The notes under the pieces are model-generated. The model did not search any database. It had not been told where the DNA came from and saw only the letters and a list, made by a program, of their open reading frames with translations. DNA of 64,000 nt from Bacteriovorax stolpii. GTDB lineage: Bacteria > Bdellovibrionota > Bacteriovoracia > Bacteriovoracales > Bacteriovoracaceae. Made by a program: the position numbers and the translations under genes. The DNA lies in NCBI GenBank assembly GCA_945905815.1, contig CAMDQH010000005.1, positions 1-64,000 of the forward strand, read 5' to 3'. Positions 1 through 8,583 of this stretch are shown piece by piece (within the stretch, counting starts at the first letter, position 1; each line of letters starts with the position of its first letter).

Positions 1-134
1 AAGTCAGAGGGGGATGAACTCCAAAAAAGTTCACAATAAAGTCCCAGAATCAGTTTAGTTAACCACTAGATTGATTCTCAAATATCCCGCCAAACTAGTT
101 CAATGTTCTCTTCCTCTGCAGGTTATTCTAGATT

Positions 135-166
135 TAAAAAAGCCCTCGAAAGAGGGCTTTTTTGCT
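135..166. terminator. Bidirectional-looking rho-independent terminator
   Basis: An 8-bp stem (AAGCCCTC at 140-147, GAGGGCTT at 152-159) closes on a GAAA tetraloop. It has a T-run on the right and an A-run on the left, so it could stop transcription in either direction. It most likely ends a gene lying left of the window. Confidence 0.85.
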
Positions 167-181
167 TCTTAATCTTTAAAT

Positions 182-412
182 TGTTCGCAGACAACTGAGG
201 ATAATTGTTTTCAGTCATTTCAATAATTTCCAATTGCCCAAACAAGTCCGAAAGAAACAATTCTGTTTATCAAACAGAATTAATTAGAGGACGCTACAAC
301 TCTGAACCAGTAAGTGCACCTCCATGTCTTAAATGAAAAAGGGAATTTCCACAAGTTTGGTGGAAGACATGGATTTGGGCAATTGGAAATCATCCTCAGT
401 TGTCTGCGAACA
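182..412. repeat. Imperfect inverted repeat beside the CHAD pseudogene
   Basis: Left arm 182-242 and right arm 374-412 are reverse complements over about 40 positions. The left arm carries about 22 extra bases flanked by the direct repeat ATAATT (201-206 and 223-228). Between the arms lies a perfect 10-bp hairpin (259-268 with 272-281, 3-nt loop). The right arm lies inside the CHAD reading frame, so the left arm looks like an inverted partial copy of that gene. TTAAA occurs just outside both arms, as a small non-autonomous transposon might leave. With the decayed gene, this suggests local rearrangement. A structured RNA is another possibility. No other gene is seen in 1-332. Confidence 0.6.
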
Positions 413-911
413 GTTAAAAGTTTTGGGTCACGAGCGAGATCTAGAAGTTGCTATCGCGAATGCCAAGAAATATGGAATTTGAAATAGAAAGTTAAAAAAG
501 GCAAAAAAGTTGGCAAGAAAAAAAAACAAAAAAAAGATGCAATTATTTAATGAAAAGAGTCTTAGAGAAACATCTCAAATAAATCTTTTGATGAAATATA
601 AAACCATGATGAAAGAACTGAGTTTAGAGCTTGAAGATTTTGAATCAATTGAAATGACTAATAAACAATTTCATCGACTTCGGATTACTCTTAAAAAAGT
701 CAGTTATGGTTTAGAGGCGATTGGTCAGATTCGTCCACAGCTTGAGAGGATGCAAGATATCTTGGGACATATGTACTATTTGTAAGTGCTGCAGGGATTG
801 GTGGGGAAAAAAAATAGGATTAAAAAAGATAAACGTTTTGCTAAGAATGATGCTCAGGCCGAGTATCTATCAGTTGTTAAAATAGCGCGAAGAAATTTAA
901 TGAGAATTTAG
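333..911 (+). pseudogene. Decayed CHAD-domain protein gene
   Basis: A single reading frame runs from ATG 333 to TAG 909-911 but is broken by TGA at 480-482 and TAA at 783-785. Joined, the three pieces read like the later part of a CHAD protein: an LGHERDLEV segment, a long lysine-rich stretch, then HRLRITLKKVSYGLE and a second QDILGH segment, then an ARRNL tail. CHAD domains are helical bundles rich in conserved basic residues and bind polyphosphate. The usual N-terminal first bundle is missing and an inverted repeat overlaps the 5' end. The middle piece (510-785, TTG start, 91 codons) could still be translated, but the shared frame across both stops argues for a pseudogene. The 3' end overlaps the convergent gene at 908 by four bases. 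Confidence 0.65.
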
Positions 912-1273
912 CAGTCCGCGTATTCATAATCTCTGACTTCACATCGGACAGGAAGTGTTTTATCTGCATAATTAATTGTGCCTGAAGTGTTTCCAGTAGA
1001 GTTTTTAAAGATAAGCTTATGCCCACCGCTGAGGTCGTAAATATCCTGTGTATCAGTGAAACTTCTCTTGCCCTTGAAAATACCTTTCATGCCGGAAGTG
1101 AATTTAAGAGACGCGCGACTTACTTTTCGGCAACCATCAAAGTTAGAGTAATAGGTGTAACTAAAGGACCCTCCGCTTGGCAAATTGCCAAAGCAAGATC
1201 CTTCAATCTTCAGGGATGACACTGCCTGTGCAGATAAAGAAACAAGAATGGTCGCTAATATGAGAGTTTTCAA
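908..1273 (-). CDS. Small secreted protein, unknown function
   Basis: A 121-residue protein with a clear type I signal peptide (Lys3, hydrophobic core, cleavage after about AQA/AVS at residue 17-19). The mature part is beta-rich in look (many Ser, Thr, Tyr, Gly) and carries four cysteines, the last being the C-terminal residue, which could form two disulfides in the periplasm. I do not recognise a family. It is transcribed alone, convergent with the CHAD pseudogene. No enzyme motif is visible. Confidence 0.7.
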   Translation of the reverse strand: MKTLILATILVSLSAQAVSSLKIEGSCFGNLPSGGSFSYTYYSNFDGCRKVSRASLKFTSGMKGIFKGKRSFTDTQDIYDLSGGHKLIFKNSTGNTSGTINYADKTLPVRCEVRDYEYADC

Positions 1274-1396
1274 GTTCTTACCTTCTTGTGTTGCCTACCA
1301 TTCAGAGATTAACTAAGTTCTAACATCATTTATACTTAACAAAGCCTAAAGATTTTAGAAAGATGATGTTACCAATCTTAAACAGGTAAAAAATTC

Positions 1397-2428
1397 ATGA
1401 AAAAAATCGTAATTCATAGGGCCGGCGACTATAAAGAACTTAAACTTGAAGAATGTAAGGATCTTAACGCTAAAGACGCCGAGGTGGTGGTTAGTGTCAA
1501 AGCTGCTGGTATTAACTACGCTGACATCATCATTCGTTGGGGTCTTTATGAGTCAGCAAAGAAATTTGTTGGTTGGCCTATTACTCCAGGATTTGAATAT
1601 TCCGGTATCGTAAAAAGCATTGGCCCCAATGTTAAAAATTATAAGGTCGGTGATAACGTTTTTGGTGTTTCACTTTTTAATGCCTACGCTTCGGAAGTCT
1701 GCGTTCCTGAACATCAGCTAAATTTCATCCCAGAGAAAATGACCTTTGAAGAAGCAGCTGGATTCCCGGCCGTTTTTATGACGGCCTATCATGCTTTACT
1801 TCAAATTGTTGTTGTTAGACCTGGCATGGTGGCATTGATTCATTCTGCAGCAGGTGGAGTAGGAAGTTCACTTGTTCAGTTATGTAAAATTAAAGGTATT
1901 AAAACTATCGGTGTGGTTGGTTCGTCTCATAAAGTTCAAAGCATAAAAGACTTGGGTTGTGATTATGTTATTGATAAATCTATAGAAGATCTTTGGAAGA
2001 AAGTAGAAGAATATGCACCTAGAGGAGTTGATCTTGCCTTTGATGCCAATGGTGTAGAAACCATGCAGGGAAGCTATGATCATCTAATGGCTTCGGGAAA
2101 ACTAGTGGTTTACGGAGCGCACTCTATGTTTCCTAAAAAAGGTGGCAAGGTAAACTGGCCTAAGCTTGTGGTGGATTTTTTGAAATCTCCACGTTTTAAT
2201 CCACTAAATATGACATCTGAAAATAAGAGCCTTATAACTTTCAACCTCTCCTTTCTTTTTGAAAGACGTGACCTTTTGGATGAGGCAATGCTGGATTTAA
2301 TCATGTGGTACAATGAGGGGAAAATTAAGGCCCCAATTATAAAAAGTTATCCTCTTGAGAAAGTAGGGGAGGCCCATATGGAGCTAGAGTCTGGGAAGAC
2401 GGTTGGTAAATTGGTATTGATTCCTTAA
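1397..2428 (+). CDS. Zinc-free medium-chain dehydrogenase (quinone oxidoreductase/VAT-1-like)
   Basis: 343 residues, the normal length for the zinc-independent branch of the medium-chain dehydrogenase/reductase superfamily. The N-terminal GroES-like domain (about 25-115) contains the GINYADI stretch typical of quinone oxidoreductases and VAT-1 proteins. The nucleotide-binding Rossmann domain has AAGGVGSS at 151-158, typical of NADPH-dependent members. The cysteine and histidine ligands of zinc alcohol dehydrogenases are absent. The likely role is NADPH-dependent reduction of quinones or activated alkenes in the cytoplasm; the substrate cannot be told. An inverted repeat (TAACATCAT at 1321-1329, ATGATGTTA at 1363-1371) lies in its leader. 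It is followed by a convergent lipoprotein gene. Confidence 0.9.
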   Translation: MKKIVIHRAGDYKELKLEECKDLNAKDAEVVVSVKAAGINYADIIIRWGLYESAKKFVGWPITPGFEYSGIVKSIGPNVKNYKVGDNVFGVSLFNAYASEVCVPEHQLNFIPEKMTFEEAAGFPAVFMTAYHALLQIVVVRPGMVALIHSAAGGVGSSLVQLCKIKGIKTIGVVGSSHKVQSIKDLGCDYVIDKSIEDLWKKVEEYAPRGVDLAFDANGVETMQGSYDHLMASGKLVVYGAHSMFPKKGGKVNWPKLVVDFLKSPRFNPLNMTSENKSLITFNLSFLFERRDLLDEAMLDLIMWYNEGKIKAPIIKSYPLEKVGEAHMELESGKTVGKLVLIP

Positions 2429-2436
2429 TTCTTAAA

Positions 2437-4527
2437 CTACAAATAATATTTCTTCATCACCTTGAGTTGGATTCTTCTTCTCTCAATTGCGATACGAGTA
2501 TTGATGGAATCAAATGATAGGCCGACACGCTGAACCAGTGGGTCTTCTTTTGCGGATTTTATTGCTTCAGCTTCAAGCATATACCAATTATCAATCAGGC
2601 AGTTCTCCCTTTGAGTTTTATACCTCATGCGATTTAGTTGAGTATCCGTTGGGTATGATTTTAGACAACTCTTCGCCTGAGTTTCACCTCTTACCTCAAC
2701 ATCAATAAGTAATTGAGCGAAAATTTTATCTTCGAGTCCTGCTCCCTGAGTTAAGAGCCAGCTCTTATAAGCATCGGATGATTCCACTAACGAACATATT
2801 GTTTTAAGTGATGGTATGTAGATGTCAGGGGTCAAATGATAACGTTGCTCAGGGCCTATTAGTTTGAGCGCTTGTTTTTGACAATCTGAACCAAAGCGAT
2901 CAATGGTGGTGATACTGGCCCAATCGAAATTGGCCTCAAGTTTCCTCTGAATTGAGGCCACATCAGCCGCCGCGATTTTATCGATTTCATCCTTAATGGT
3001 TGAGCAATTCTTAACCAGCCGGTCTTGCATTAAAGGAAAGGTGTCGTGATATTTAAATGAAGATTTGATGAGTGTTTTTGATTTTTCTAAACAGCTTTGT
3101 TGCTTCATCCAGCTGGCTTCGGCCAAAAGTGAGGCGCGTATTGAAATAATTTCTTTTGCTATAATTTCTGGAATCTCGAATTTTTCTGCTTCTTTTGCCT
3201 TTAGATAAGTTAATTCTAAATCAAAGACGACCTTGCTCTTTGTTGTTTCATTTTCAATTTGTTCTGACTCTTGAGCGAGACAGTTTTGAATTTCGGATTC
3301 ATTCTGACATTTATTCCATATACTGCTAGTGATATCCGAGATCTTGTCTTCTGTTGTCGTTTTAGGCCTGTCTTCAAAGTGTGGAATACCAAAATTACAT
3401 TTTTCTTTTAGGTAGGCATCAAATTCAGCGTCAGTTGGAAATTTGAATAAAATAGGACTTACATCAGCTGCAAGCCAGAAATCTGTTTTTGGTCTGCGAC
3501 AGCGTTGTCCTGTTGTTCCGTTGATAATCAAAACGTCTGCGGAGTTTTTTATTCCGTATTCCATGTCGATTTTAGTAGATTCAAATTGTCCCTGCTGTGG
3601 CATCTGGCCTCGGGCATTGGCCCTCAAAAGAATTCCTTTTCCGTTATATTTCAAATCTGCGTATGTCCGTTTGAATCGGTCTGGCCCAATATCGATTGGC
3701 CCTTCTTCAAATACGCCATCAATTAATTCTCCAGACTCGGCAAACATCATCTGTTCGCCGGTTGGAAGTATAACGGTGACTTCTTTGTTATTTAATTCAG
3801 CATAAGGAAGATATTTTCTTGGGAAAAACATAAAGAGACTATGCATAGTATGCGAGACCGTTGAGTTTGGTGCATCAGACATGAAGAGTGAAATATTTTG
3901 TCTCGCTTGCTCATCAAATTGGAATTCAAACTCCCTATAAGAATCTTCCGCATGCGCGATGACATTCTTTCCCTTGTTATCAATTTGAAAGGCTTCGTAC
4001 TGACCTTCTGGGTAGGAGTCTTGCCGAAGGTAAGTTATACCAGAGACCCACTGCATTGTATTACTATTTGATTTTAGTGGAATTAATTTATCTGTGAGTG
4101 GTATCAGTGTGGTTTTTAATTCAATTTCCGGGCCCACCTGATCTTTCCAAATGAGCTTGAACTTTATATTGGAGCTCTTAACCTTAGGTTTAATTATGAT
4201 TTCAAAGGCACCGTTAATAAATTTAAAATTGCCATTTGTGGTGGCAGTGTCGCTAATGACTTTTAAGTCTGCCGCTTGAATTTGTTGCTCGTTTTTCACC
4301 GTAACTTTCAGTCTCACTGAATTAGCACCATTAGCGAAAACACTTTCGGGAATAAGTTTGAGATCAAAAGGTGGTAGGTCTTGACCCTTGGTACTCGCAA
4401 TATTCCGCTGGTAACTTTCCTGACGATTGAAGGTGGAGCAGCTGAACAAAAAAAGTGTCATCAGAATAGCATTTCTCATGTGTATCTTATCGGTAACGGA
4501 GCGGGACTTCTTGAGTGGATTAGTCAA
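2437..4527 (-). CDS. Large putative lipoprotein, unknown function
   Basis: Up to 696 residues. The TTG start at 4527 has a good Shine-Dalgarno sequence (GGGAG, 8 nt away). An in-frame ATG at 4479 would give a cleaner lipoprotein signal (MRNAILMTLFLFSC). Either way a lipobox LFSC places it in the envelope. Roughly residues 50-145 look like an immunoglobulin-like beta domain. The middle is mixed, with GTTGQRC near residue 345. The C-terminal half is helical and has many spaced cysteines, which may be disulfide-bonded. I do not recognise a named family. It is convergent with the oxidoreductase and divergent from the papain-like gene at 4642. Confidence 0.75.
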   Translation of the reverse strand: MTNPLKKSRSVTDKIHMRNAILMTLFLFSCSTFNRQESYQRNIASTKGQDLPPFDLKLIPESVFANGANSVRLKVTVKNEQQIQAADLKVISDTATTNGNFKFINGAFEIIIKPKVKSSNIKFKLIWKDQVGPEIELKTTLIPLTDKLIPLKSNSNTMQWVSGITYLRQDSYPEGQYEAFQIDNKGKNVIAHAEDSYREFEFQFDEQARQNISLFMSDAPNSTVSHTMHSLFMFFPRKYLPYAELNNKEVTVILPTGEQMMFAESGELIDGVFEEGPIDIGPDRFKRTYADLKYNGKGILLRANARGQMPQQGQFESTKIDMEYGIKNSADVLIINGTTGQRCRRPKTDFWLAADVSPILFKFPTDAEFDAYLKEKCNFGIPHFEDRPKTTTEDKISDITSSIWNKCQNESEIQNCLAQESEQIENETTKSKVVFDLELTYLKAKEAEKFEIPEIIAKEIISIRASLLAEASWMKQQSCLEKSKTLIKSSFKYHDTFPLMQDRLVKNCSTIKDEIDKIAAADVASIQRKLEANFDWASITTIDRFGSDCQKQALKLIGPEQRYHLTPDIYIPSLKTICSLVESSDAYKSWLLTQGAGLEDKIFAQLLIDVEVRGETQAKSCLKSYPTDTQLNRMRYKTQRENCLIDNWYMLEAEAIKSAKEDPLVQRVGLSFDSINTRIAIERRRIQLKVMKKYYL

Positions 4528-4641
4528 TGTTTTGACTCCCTAACCTATTGAAAGCTTTGATAAAAGTAAGAGAAGGTCGGAAGCAATCATTTGCCGTACT
4601 GTTTCGGAACGGTTTAGGATCTATGTCTACAAGGATAGTAG

Positions 4642-5649
4642 GTGTTTATGAAATGGATAATCTTCGGCCTTATTTTAAACCAGTTTGCATTCGCTGAAAG
4701 TTTTCAACCAACTTCGCAAGCGAGCTGTGTAAGTCTTGATTTGCGAGATGAAAAACTTAGAGACATTAGAGATCAAAAACAAGTGGCCTGGTGTTACGCC
4801 TTCACAGCAGCTGATATGCTTACCCATGCCTACGATCTAACAGAAAAGGCTTCGGCTGCAGATGTAGCGATTAATTATAATGAAAGTGACCTAGGGCAAT
4901 TTAGTCGTTGGCTCTTTCGCACATTTGGCAGAAAGCCGACTCAGGGTGAGCAAGATAATTTTATGATGCCTCATCAGACTGGATTCAATAAAGTCGCTCT
5001 TGATCGGGCCATGCGCGAAGGCCATTGTCCTGAGAGAGTTTTCCCCTCTGAATCTTGGGTTAAAATGAACCGTGAAGGGGATAAGTGGCTTGAAGCAAAA
5101 ACAGATCTAAGAACGGCCATGCTGGAAATTTTCGGATTACTCAAAAATCAAGACAATCTAACAGTGGCCAATCTCCCTTTTTATTATCATTTTAAAAATG
5201 TGGAATCCCCGGAAGAGTTTTATAACTTAATTAAGGGACATAATTTCTCAGATTTTTACTCAAATCTGAGAAATGAAGTTTGCAAGCACGATCGGATTAA
5301 ATTCCAAAACCGATACGAATCAGTCATGTACATTAAGGATATTCTCACCTTCCCAGTCATGAATAATCAACTTAATCGGGGACGCGTTGTTGGAATTGAT
5401 TATGACTCGAGACTTTTGACAGACCAAAATAATGATTCTGTCAGTTTTTCTGAGCTCCACACTTCTACGATTGTGGCCAGGCGCTGGAATAAGACCCAAA
5501 ATGAGTGTCAATATCTCGTTCGTGATAGCCATGGCGCTCAATGTTCCAGGTATGATAGCAACTATGGGTGTCTGGGCGGACAGGTTTGGATAGATGAATC
5601 AAAAATATATTCAAATCTTATCTCTTTTGTTTATATAATTAAAAAATGA
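4642..5649 (+). CDS. Secreted papain-like (C1A-type) cysteine protease homologue
   Basis: 335 residues with a signal peptide (cleavage after about residue 18, FAFA-ES). RDQKQVAWCYAF at 43-54 matches the papain active-site block, giving oxyanion Gln45 and nucleophile Cys51. A histidine (His273, ELHTST) and then VRDSHG (Asp295) follow in the right order and place. In classical papains the last residue is Asn in an NSWG motif, so the Asn-to-Asp change and the lost tryptophan make activity uncertain. Extra cysteines suggest disulfides. Its stop overlaps the next start (ATGA), so it is translationally coupled to the class V aminotransferase, an unexpected partner. Two more papain-like genes occur in the window (17622, 24942). 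Confidence 0.75.
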   Translation: MFMKWIIFGLILNQFAFAESFQPTSQASCVSLDLRDEKLRDIRDQKQVAWCYAFTAADMLTHAYDLTEKASAADVAINYNESDLGQFSRWLFRTFGRKPTQGEQDNFMMPHQTGFNKVALDRAMREGHCPERVFPSESWVKMNREGDKWLEAKTDLRTAMLEIFGLLKNQDNLTVANLPFYYHFKNVESPEEFYNLIKGHNFSDFYSNLRNEVCKHDRIKFQNRYESVMYIKDILTFPVMNNQLNRGRVVGIDYDSRLLTDQNNDSVSFSELHTSTIVARRWNKTQNECQYLVRDSHGAQCSRYDSNYGCLGGQVWIDESKIYSNLISFVYIIKK

Positions 5650-6890
5650 AAATAAAACGACCCGCAACTTTAGCGCTCGATGAAATACTTCCCAAGAAGC
5701 CTATACTTTTGATGGGATCAGGTCCTGTGCCTATCCCTCTTGAAGTGGCAGCCGCAAACTCAATCGTCATTAGTCATTTAGGTGAGACGATGAAACAGAT
5801 TGTTTCTCGCATTAAACTTATGGGACAATATGTTTTTCAAACAAACAGTTCAAAAATTTTTGGAATAGCTGGTCCTTCTTCTGCTGCCATGGAAATGGCC
5901 GTTACGTCTTTATTGTGGCCAGGAAAAAAAGCTCTCGTTTTAAATATGGGAACCTTTAGTGCTCGTTTCGCTGAATTAGCGAAAGGGGTTGGAGCAGAAG
6001 TTACTGAGATTTTTCCTGTTGGACTTTCGCCTTTTAGAGTTCAAGAAGTAAAAGCTGCACTTGAAAATAAACAATTTGATGTTCTGACCTTAGTTCAAGG
6101 TGAGACTTCTTGTGGAATTAAAAATACTGAACTTGAAGCAATTGTTAAGCTTGCCAAGAGTTTTGGGGTCCGGACAATCGTTGACGCTGTTTGCACTTTA
6201 ACTACCATGCCTTGTCCGATGGATGAGTGGGGAATTGATATCCTGATGGTTGGTGGTCAAAAAGGCATTTCGGCTGTTCCCGGTGTTGCTATGATTGCCT
6301 TTTCAGAAGAGACCTTTGACTATATTTCTAAAAGAGAAGAAAGAATGCCCCATTGGTGCCTTGATCCGAGACGGGCGTACCGTTTTTGGGGACTAGGTGA
6401 GTATCACTATACCGCACCAGTTCCGGGTCTTTTGGCCTTGCACGAAGCACTGAGACTTATTTGTGAAGAAACACTTGAGAAAAGATTTGAGAGACATCTC
6501 ACGTCTTCAACAACGCTCCAGCATTGCTTGGAAGTTATGGGACTTGAACTGTTTACTCCAAAAGAATTTCGCCTTAATTCAGTTGTGGCGATTAAAAATC
6601 CGGACAAAGTTGTTACTAAGGAACTAATCAGTTTCCTCATAAAAAATCACCAAGTCGAAATATCAGGAGCATTTGGTCTCGATATTGTGCGTGTTGGCCA
6701 AATGGGCGAGCAGTGTCGACACGAAAATATCAAAAGAACACTTGAAGCGATTGGTGCAGGGTATGAACATTTTGGCGTAAAGCTTAATGTTTATTCTGCG
6801 ATGATTGAATTTGAAAAGTCTCGTGAAAGGGAAAGTGCGCTATATCTTTCACAGATGATATCAGAGGAAACTAAAACTTCGATGGCGTAA
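5646..6890 (+). CDS. Class V aminotransferase (alanine-glyoxylate aminotransferase family)
   Basis: 414 residues, PLP-dependent fold type I. Visible are the N-terminal GSGPVPIPLEV segment typical of this family, the GxSSAAMEMA cofactor-phosphate region, the VDAVCTL aspartate that binds the pyridine nitrogen, and VGGQKGISAVPG, which contains the Schiff-base lysine. Relatives transaminate alanine or serine with glyoxylate. A close relative, PucG, is a ureidoglycine-glyoxylate aminotransferase of purine catabolism. Since a urate pathway ending in glyoxylate is encoded 20 kb away, a glyoxylate role is possible, but the sequence alone cannot choose. It overlaps the papain-like gene by four bases. 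Confidence 0.85.
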   Translation: MKIKRPATLALDEILPKKPILLMGSGPVPIPLEVAAANSIVISHLGETMKQIVSRIKLMGQYVFQTNSSKIFGIAGPSSAAMEMAVTSLLWPGKKALVLNMGTFSARFAELAKGVGAEVTEIFPVGLSPFRVQEVKAALENKQFDVLTLVQGETSCGIKNTELEAIVKLAKSFGVRTIVDAVCTLTTMPCPMDEWGIDILMVGGQKGISAVPGVAMIAFSEETFDYISKREERMPHWCLDPRRAYRFWGLGEYHYTAPVPGLLALHEALRLICEETLEKRFERHLTSSTTLQHCLEVMGLELFTPKEFRLNSVVAIKNPDKVVTKELISFLIKNHQVEISGAFGLDIVRVGQMGEQCRHENIKRTLEAIGAGYEHFGVKLNVYSAMIEFEKSRERESALYLSQMISEETKTSMA

Positions 6891-6906
6891 AAGGGATTAA
6901 AGTTCC

Positions 6907-7224
6907 TTACTCTTCTTCATCATTCTTGGTAAAAGATTTATTACGTATATTAGGTTTTTGCATATTCTTGGTTTGATTCATTGTTCTACTACCGATAGAG
7001 CCACTGACAAATGGCATGGATGATTTTGCTCGTGGTACCTCTGGCGCTTCAGGTTTATCTTCGATAATGGTAAGATCTATGACTGGAATATTGGCCCGCT
7101 GCCCATTCTCAAGAAAGCAGGCGGCATTTTGACGTCCTGAACCATCAACACTGATATTTGTGACTCTGACAGTTTCGCCTTTGTAGCGGCCGCTTACGAC
7201 TGTGGCCTTAATTACTTTACTCAT
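6907..7224 (-). CDS. Small protein with KOW/SH3-like N-terminus and disordered tail
   Basis: 105 residues. The first about 55 residues look like a small beta-barrel with a KOW-like stretch (VVSGRYKGETVRVTNI), a pattern seen in proteins that contact nucleic acid or ribosomes. Residues 58-105 are rich in Pro, Ser, Asn and Lys with an acidic end, so probably unstructured. There is no signal peptide, so it is probably cytoplasmic. It lies between the aminotransferase gene (convergent) and the dsbB-like gene (divergent). I do not recognise a named family and infer no function. Confidence 0.65.
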   Translation of the reverse strand: MSKVIKATVVSGRYKGETVRVTNISVDGSGRQNAACFLENGQRANIPVIDLTIIEDKPEAPEVPRAKSSMPFVSGSIGSRTMNQTKNMQKPNIRNKSFTKNDEEE

Positions 7225-7260
7225 GTTGAATTATTGCCTTGCTGCAGTTATTGTTTATCC

Positions 7261-7701
7261 ATGAATAACAATCATGACTCATCTTTTACCGCTTGGGTAA
7301 CTATTTTCAGTGCCTGGTTGGTTGCATCCGTTGCAACTTTAGGGAGTCTTTTTTTTAGTGAAGTCATGATGTTTCCTCCCTGCGTCTTTTGTTGGTATCA
7401 ACGTATATGCATGTACCCATTAGTTGTGATTCTTAGTGCAGGGCTATTTCCTGTTACTAAAAGTGTCATTAAATTTTCAGTACCACTTGCCCTTATTGGC
7501 TGGATGATTGCTGTTTATCATAATCTACTTTATTACAAGATATTGCCTGAAAGCGCAGCTCCTTGTGTGAGGGGCATTTCTTGTACAACGGTGTATATCG
7601 AATGGCTGGGATTCATAACAATTCCATTGCTGTCACTTCTTGCCTTTAGCGCGATATTAATTTTACTTTTTTTTACGAACAAGGAACTCTCACATGAATA
7701 A
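7261..7701 (+). CDS. DsbB/BdbC-type disulfide bond formation protein
   Basis: 146 residues from ATG 7261; a TTG at 7234 would add nine residues. Four membrane segments are visible. The quinone-reducing pair is Cys41-Val-Phe-Cys44, followed by WYQR as in DsbB/BdbC, and the second pair is Cys102 and Cys108 in the other periplasmic loop. The family reoxidises a DsbA-type thiol oxidase and passes electrons to quinone. The next gene overlaps it by eight bases and encodes a matching thioredoxin-fold protein, which strongly supports the role. The short length and spacing fit the BdbC rather than the E. coli DsbB branch. Confidence 0.9.
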   Translation: MNNNHDSSFTAWVTIFSAWLVASVATLGSLFFSEVMMFPPCVFCWYQRICMYPLVVILSAGLFPVTKSVIKFSVPLALIGWMIAVYHNLLYYKILPESAAPCVRGISCTTVYIEWLGFITIPLLSLLAFSAILILLFFTNKELSHE

Positions 7702-8347
7702 AAAAGCCGGTTTGATTATTTTTGCTTCTATCCTGCTCATGGTAGGTATATTTATGATGGCAGCTCGTATTTATAAGAAGCAAGTCTCTGAAGATGTTAG
7801 TTTTAAAACTCAAGATAATTTTAAAATAATGGTTCCTGATTACGCTATTCGCAAAGGTAGTCCGGATGCGAAAGTTTTTGTCGTTGAATTCTTTGATCCT
7901 CAGTGTGAAAGCTGTCGTGCATTTCACACAACGATGCAAACAATTATGCAGGAATATGAGGGGAAAATACAACTGGTCTTGAGATATGCAGCACTTCACG
8001 GTGATTCTATATTTGCCATAAAGATTCTAGAAGCGGCAAAAAAACAAAATAAATATTGGGAAGCCTTAGAAATATTGTTTGAACATCAGCCCGAGTGGGG
8101 GAACCACCATAATCCGAATCCTCAAGTTCTATGGAATTATCTTCCACGACTTGGAATTGATATTGAAAAGATTAAAAAGGATATGGAGGATTCAGAAATT
8201 CAGAAAATTATTGAACAAGACACAAAAGATGGGCTGCAGCTTGAAGTTCGGCAAACACCAACCTTTTTTGTAAATGGTAAGCCATTGCTGGATTTTGGGC
8301 CGGACTATTTGAGACAGGCGATTGATGAGGCGCTTAAAGAAATATAA
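7694..8347 (+). CDS. DsbA/BdbD-like membrane-anchored thiol oxidase
   Basis: 217 residues with an N-terminal membrane anchor or uncleaved signal (about 5-25) and a thioredoxin-fold domain with a helical insertion. The active site is Cys71-Glu-Ser-Cys74 after VVEFFDPQ, and the cis-proline segment is RQTPTFFVNG, both typical of DsbA-like proteins. It should introduce disulfides into exported proteins, using the overlapping DsbB-like protein for reoxidation. The window encodes many cysteine-containing secreted proteins that would be clients. CESC differs from the CPHC of E. coli DsbA and is closer to the BdbD/DsbA-like group, so the redox potential may differ. Confidence 0.9.
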   Translation: MNKKAGLIIFASILLMVGIFMMAARIYKKQVSEDVSFKTQDNFKIMVPDYAIRKGSPDAKVFVVEFFDPQCESCRAFHTTMQTIMQEYEGKIQLVLRYAALHGDSIFAIKILEAAKKQNKYWEALEILFEHQPEWGNHHNPNPQVLWNYLPRLGIDIEKIKKDMEDSEIQKIIEQDTKDGLQLEVRQTPTFFVNGKPLLDFGPDYLRQAIDEALKEI

Positions 8348-8433
8348 TCAAAGGTTTGCACCCTCTTAACCTGGCACCTTCTTAAGGATTGTGTTGGTAT
8401 TTCATTTTCGATATAATCAAAAATATAATCAAG

Positions 8434-8458
8434 TGGGGATGTGCTGATTACACACCCC
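8434..8458 (-). terminator. Possible terminator of the 23-codon ORF
   Basis: GGGG-A-TGTG (8435-8443) pairs with CACACCCC (8451-8458) around a 7-nt loop with one bulge. On the minus strand it is followed by a T-rich stretch. It lies just after the small minus-strand ORF 8470-8541. The T-tract is interrupted, so support is modest. Confidence 0.4.
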
Positions 8459-8469
8459 CTAAAACCTCG

Positions 8470-8541
8470 TTAGCCTCTTAAAATTACAGAAAGCTGTAAA
8501 ATAAGAATAAGCAGAGTCAGTACCCTGATTATGTCATCCAT
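8470..8541 (-). CDS. Candidate 23-residue hydrophobic peptide
   Basis: The only coding candidate in the 368-base gap 8348-8715. The start ATG (8541-8539) is preceded by AGAGG seven bases upstream, a strong ribosome-binding site. The peptide begins MDDIIRV and continues with a hydrophobic helix of Leu and Ile ending in ILRG, enough to span a membrane once. Upstream on the same strand are two hairpins (8566-8583 and about 8596-8619), and a possible terminator follows. A short hydrophobic peptide with a structured leader resembles type I toxins such as TisB or Ibs, but no antisense RNA can be shown. It could equally be chance or a small membrane protein. Confidence 0.4.
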   Translation of the reverse strand: MDDIIRVLTLLILILQLSVILRG

Positions 8542-8565
8542 AACAAAACCTCTTTGTTCAAAAGG

Positions 8566-8583
8566 CTCCCCTTCATTGGGGAG
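8566..8583. other. Perfect 6-bp GC-rich hairpin in leader of the small ORF
   Basis: CTCCCC and GGGGAG enclose a 6-nt loop. A second stem (CCTGCT at 8596-8601, AGCAGG at 8614-8619) lies beside it. They could structure the leader of the small minus-strand ORF, or be the end of the RNA from the plus-strand dsb operon. No T-run follows either stem. Confidence 0.4.

Noticed and set aside
182-412. Inverted repeat as a small transposon (MITE)
   Set aside because: TTAAA on both sides is suggestive, but the right arm reads as part of the CHAD coding frame, which fits an inverted duplication better. No second copy was noticed in the window.
480-482. In-frame TGA in the CHAD frame as a selenocysteine codon, given selD in the window
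   Set aside because: CHAD proteins are not known selenoproteins, no SECIS-like hairpin directly follows, a second stop (TAA 783) breaks the same frame, and no selA/selB is visible.
1019-1219. Plus-strand open frame opposite the secreted protein gene
   Set aside because: The minus-strand frame has a signal peptide and sensible composition; this one is its antisense shadow.
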